NCBI GenBank assembly: GCA_035295665.1
Contig: DATGIQ010000661.1
Span: forward strand, 1 to 15,353
Direction of reading: 5' to 3'
Length of the DNA: 15,353 nt
Origin: DATGIQ01 sp035295665
GTDB taxonomy: Bacteria; Planctomycetota; Planctomycetia; Gemmatales; Gemmataceae
In this document: positions 14,809 through 15,353 of the stretch, piece by piece
How positions within the stretch are numbered: the first letter of the stretch is position 1
How the letters are laid out: the number at the start of each line of letters is the position of its first letter
The notes under the pieces: generated by a model
Seen by the model: only the letters and a program-made list of their open reading frames with translations
Told to the model about the DNA's origin: nothing
Database searches by the model: none
Translations under genes and position numbers: made by a program

Positions 14809-14862
14809 AGTCCGTAGTCCGTGGCCAGTCTGCTACGGACTACGGACCACGGACTACGGACT
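14809..14862. repeat. Inverted repeat of AGTCCGT heptamers upstream of leuC
   Basis: Left arm 14809-14829 reads AGTCCGT, AGTCCGT, GGCCAGT. Right arm 14842-14862 reads ACGGACC, ACGGACT, ACGGACT, the inverse with two mismatches in the inner unit. A fourth ACGGACT (14835-14841) extends the right side into the loop. The design (tandem 7-mers facing each other) matches the element at 11831-11935, but the heptamer differs. It ends 12 nt before the predicted extended -10 box of leuC. Confidence 0.85.
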
Positions 14863-14873
14863 GTGAGTGATTT

Positions 14874-14882
14874 TGCTAGAAT
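14874..14882 (+). promoter_or_regulatory. Extended -10 promoter candidate for leuC
   Basis: TGC followed by TAGAAT (14877-14882) matches the extended -10 pattern TGnTATAAT at all but one base. No good -35 box is visible. At 17-nt spacing the -35 position falls in the right arm of the heptamer repeat (CTACGG). Transcription would start near 14889, about 30 nt before the leuC ATG. Confidence 0.4.
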
Positions 14883-14918
14883 AGATGCTTCAAGCCCCGT
14901 TTCGCAGGAGCCCGTGTT

Positions 14919-15353
14919 ATGACCGCGATGACCCTGACCGAAAAGATTCTGGCCCATCATGCCGGCCGGGCTACGGTTCAGCCCGGCGACAATGTCTGGA
15001 TCGACGTCGATATCCTCATGACCCACGACGTCTGCGGACCCGGCACCATCGGCGTCTTCAAGAAACACTTCGGCTCCCAGGCTCGCGTCTGGGATCGCAG
15101 CAAAGTAGTGATCATTCCTGACCACTATATCTTCACCGCCGACAAAATGGCCAACCGCAACGTGGACGTCCTGCGTCAGTTCGCGGTAGAGCAGGGGCTG
15201 AAATACTTCTACGATGTCGGGACCACCCGGTACAAAGGGGTCTGCCATATTGCTCTGCCCGAAGAAGGACACACCCGGCCGGGCGAGGTCCTGTTCGGCA
15301 CCGATAGCCATACGTGTACGGCCGGTGCGTTCGGCGAGTTTGCCACGGGGATC
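14919..15353 (+). CDS. leuC: 3-isopropylmalate dehydratase large subunit (leuC), 5' part only
   Basis: The first 145 codons are present; the gene runs off the window. The ATG at 14919 has CAGGAG 8 nt upstream; an alternative in-frame ATG lies three codons later (14928). The product begins MTAMTLTEKILAHHAG and contains WIDVDILMTHDV (27-38), the DH pair in VIIPDHY (64-70), and FGTDSHTCTAGAFGEFATG (126-144), all typical of the aconitase superfamily. The sequence is closest to the shorter homoaconitase/archaeal-type LeuC (about 420 residues). With LeuD, LeuC isomerises 2-isopropylmalate to 3-isopropylmalate in cytoplasmic leucine synthesis and uses a 4Fe-4S cluster. The three cluster cysteines lie in the missing part. 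leuD may follow downstream. Homoaconitase of lysine synthesis cannot be fully excluded from the N-terminus alone. Confidence 0.88.
   Translation, partial: MTAMTLTEKILAHHAGRATVQPGDNVWIDVDILMTHDVCGPGTIGVFKKHFGSQARVWDRSKVVIIPDHYIFTADKMANRNVDVLRQFAVEQGLKYFYDVGTTRYKGVCHIALPEEGHTRPGEVLFGTDSHTCTAGAFGEFATGI

Larger units (their letters stand above)
14520..14918. other. Divergent intergenic region between small exported-protein gene and leuC
   Basis: This 399-bp region holds both ribosome sites (14525-14531 minus, 14905-14910 plus). It also contains a CCGGGG/CCCCGG hairpin (14595-14614) and a larger hairpin (14641-14674), both on the side of the exported-protein gene, then the AGTCCGT heptamer inverted repeat (14809-14862) and an extended -10 promoter candidate (14874-14882) on the leuC side. 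No gene was found in it. Frames extending into it from 14079-14519 are upstream extensions. Confidence 0.6.

Noticed and set aside
14885..15121. Plus-strand 78-codon frame starting just upstream of leuC
   Set aside because: It overlaps leuC in another frame for nearly all its length, starts at or before the predicted transcription start, and has no ribosome site.
14775..15311. Minus-strand 178-codon frame opposite leuC
   Set aside because: It is antisense to conserved leuC sequence and runs through the heptamer repeat; no domain was recognised.

Overview
The window looks like chromosomal DNA of a planctomycete, most likely of the Gemmata group. The evidence is protein content. There are three large secreted repeat proteins whose N-termini carry the planctomycete-type LRLExLExRxLxx motif. 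There is a giant Ser/Thr kinase-STAND-HEAT-SUMF1 fusion, and a small Cys/Gly-rich exported protein. The DNA is moderately GC-rich. No transposase, phage gene, tRNA, rRNA or CRISPR array was seen.

Layout, left to right: (1) 116-4099, minus strand, a 1327-residue surface protein with about eight 58-residue beta-helix repeats followed by autotransporter-associated beta-strand repeats. (2) 4432-6696, plus strand, a 754-residue beta-helix / choice-of-anchor Q protein with an Ig-like domain. (3) 6706-9015, minus strand, a 769-residue autotransporter-type repeat protein. Its last ~420 residues are a close copy of the end of protein 1, including a 68-bp stretch of identical DNA. (4) 9325-13959, plus strand, a 1544-residue membrane kinase. 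(5) 14079-14519, minus strand, a 146-residue exported protein. (6) 14919 to the window end, plus strand, the first 145 codons of leuC (3-isopropylmalate dehydratase large subunit). Strands alternate, so no two genes form an obvious operon. Intergenic spaces are either divergent promoter regions (4100-4431, 9016-9324, 14520-14918) or short convergent junctions (6697-6705, 13960-14078).

Functional reading: the first 9 kb is a cluster of cell-surface or exported beta-solenoid proteins, two of which share a duplicated C-terminal module. The kinase next to them has a cytoplasmic kinase and NTPase half, one membrane segment, and a HEAT plus SUMF1-like half predicted on the other side of the membrane. 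That suggests a sensor or switch, but nothing in the sequence links it directly to the surface proteins. leuC is a housekeeping leucine-biosynthesis gene at the edge.

The most unusual signals are two inverted-repeat elements built from tandem heptamers. One (GGGTGGC units, 11831-11935) lies in frame inside the kinase gene. The other (AGTCCGT units, 14809-14862) lies against the predicted leuC promoter. They share an architecture but not a sequence.
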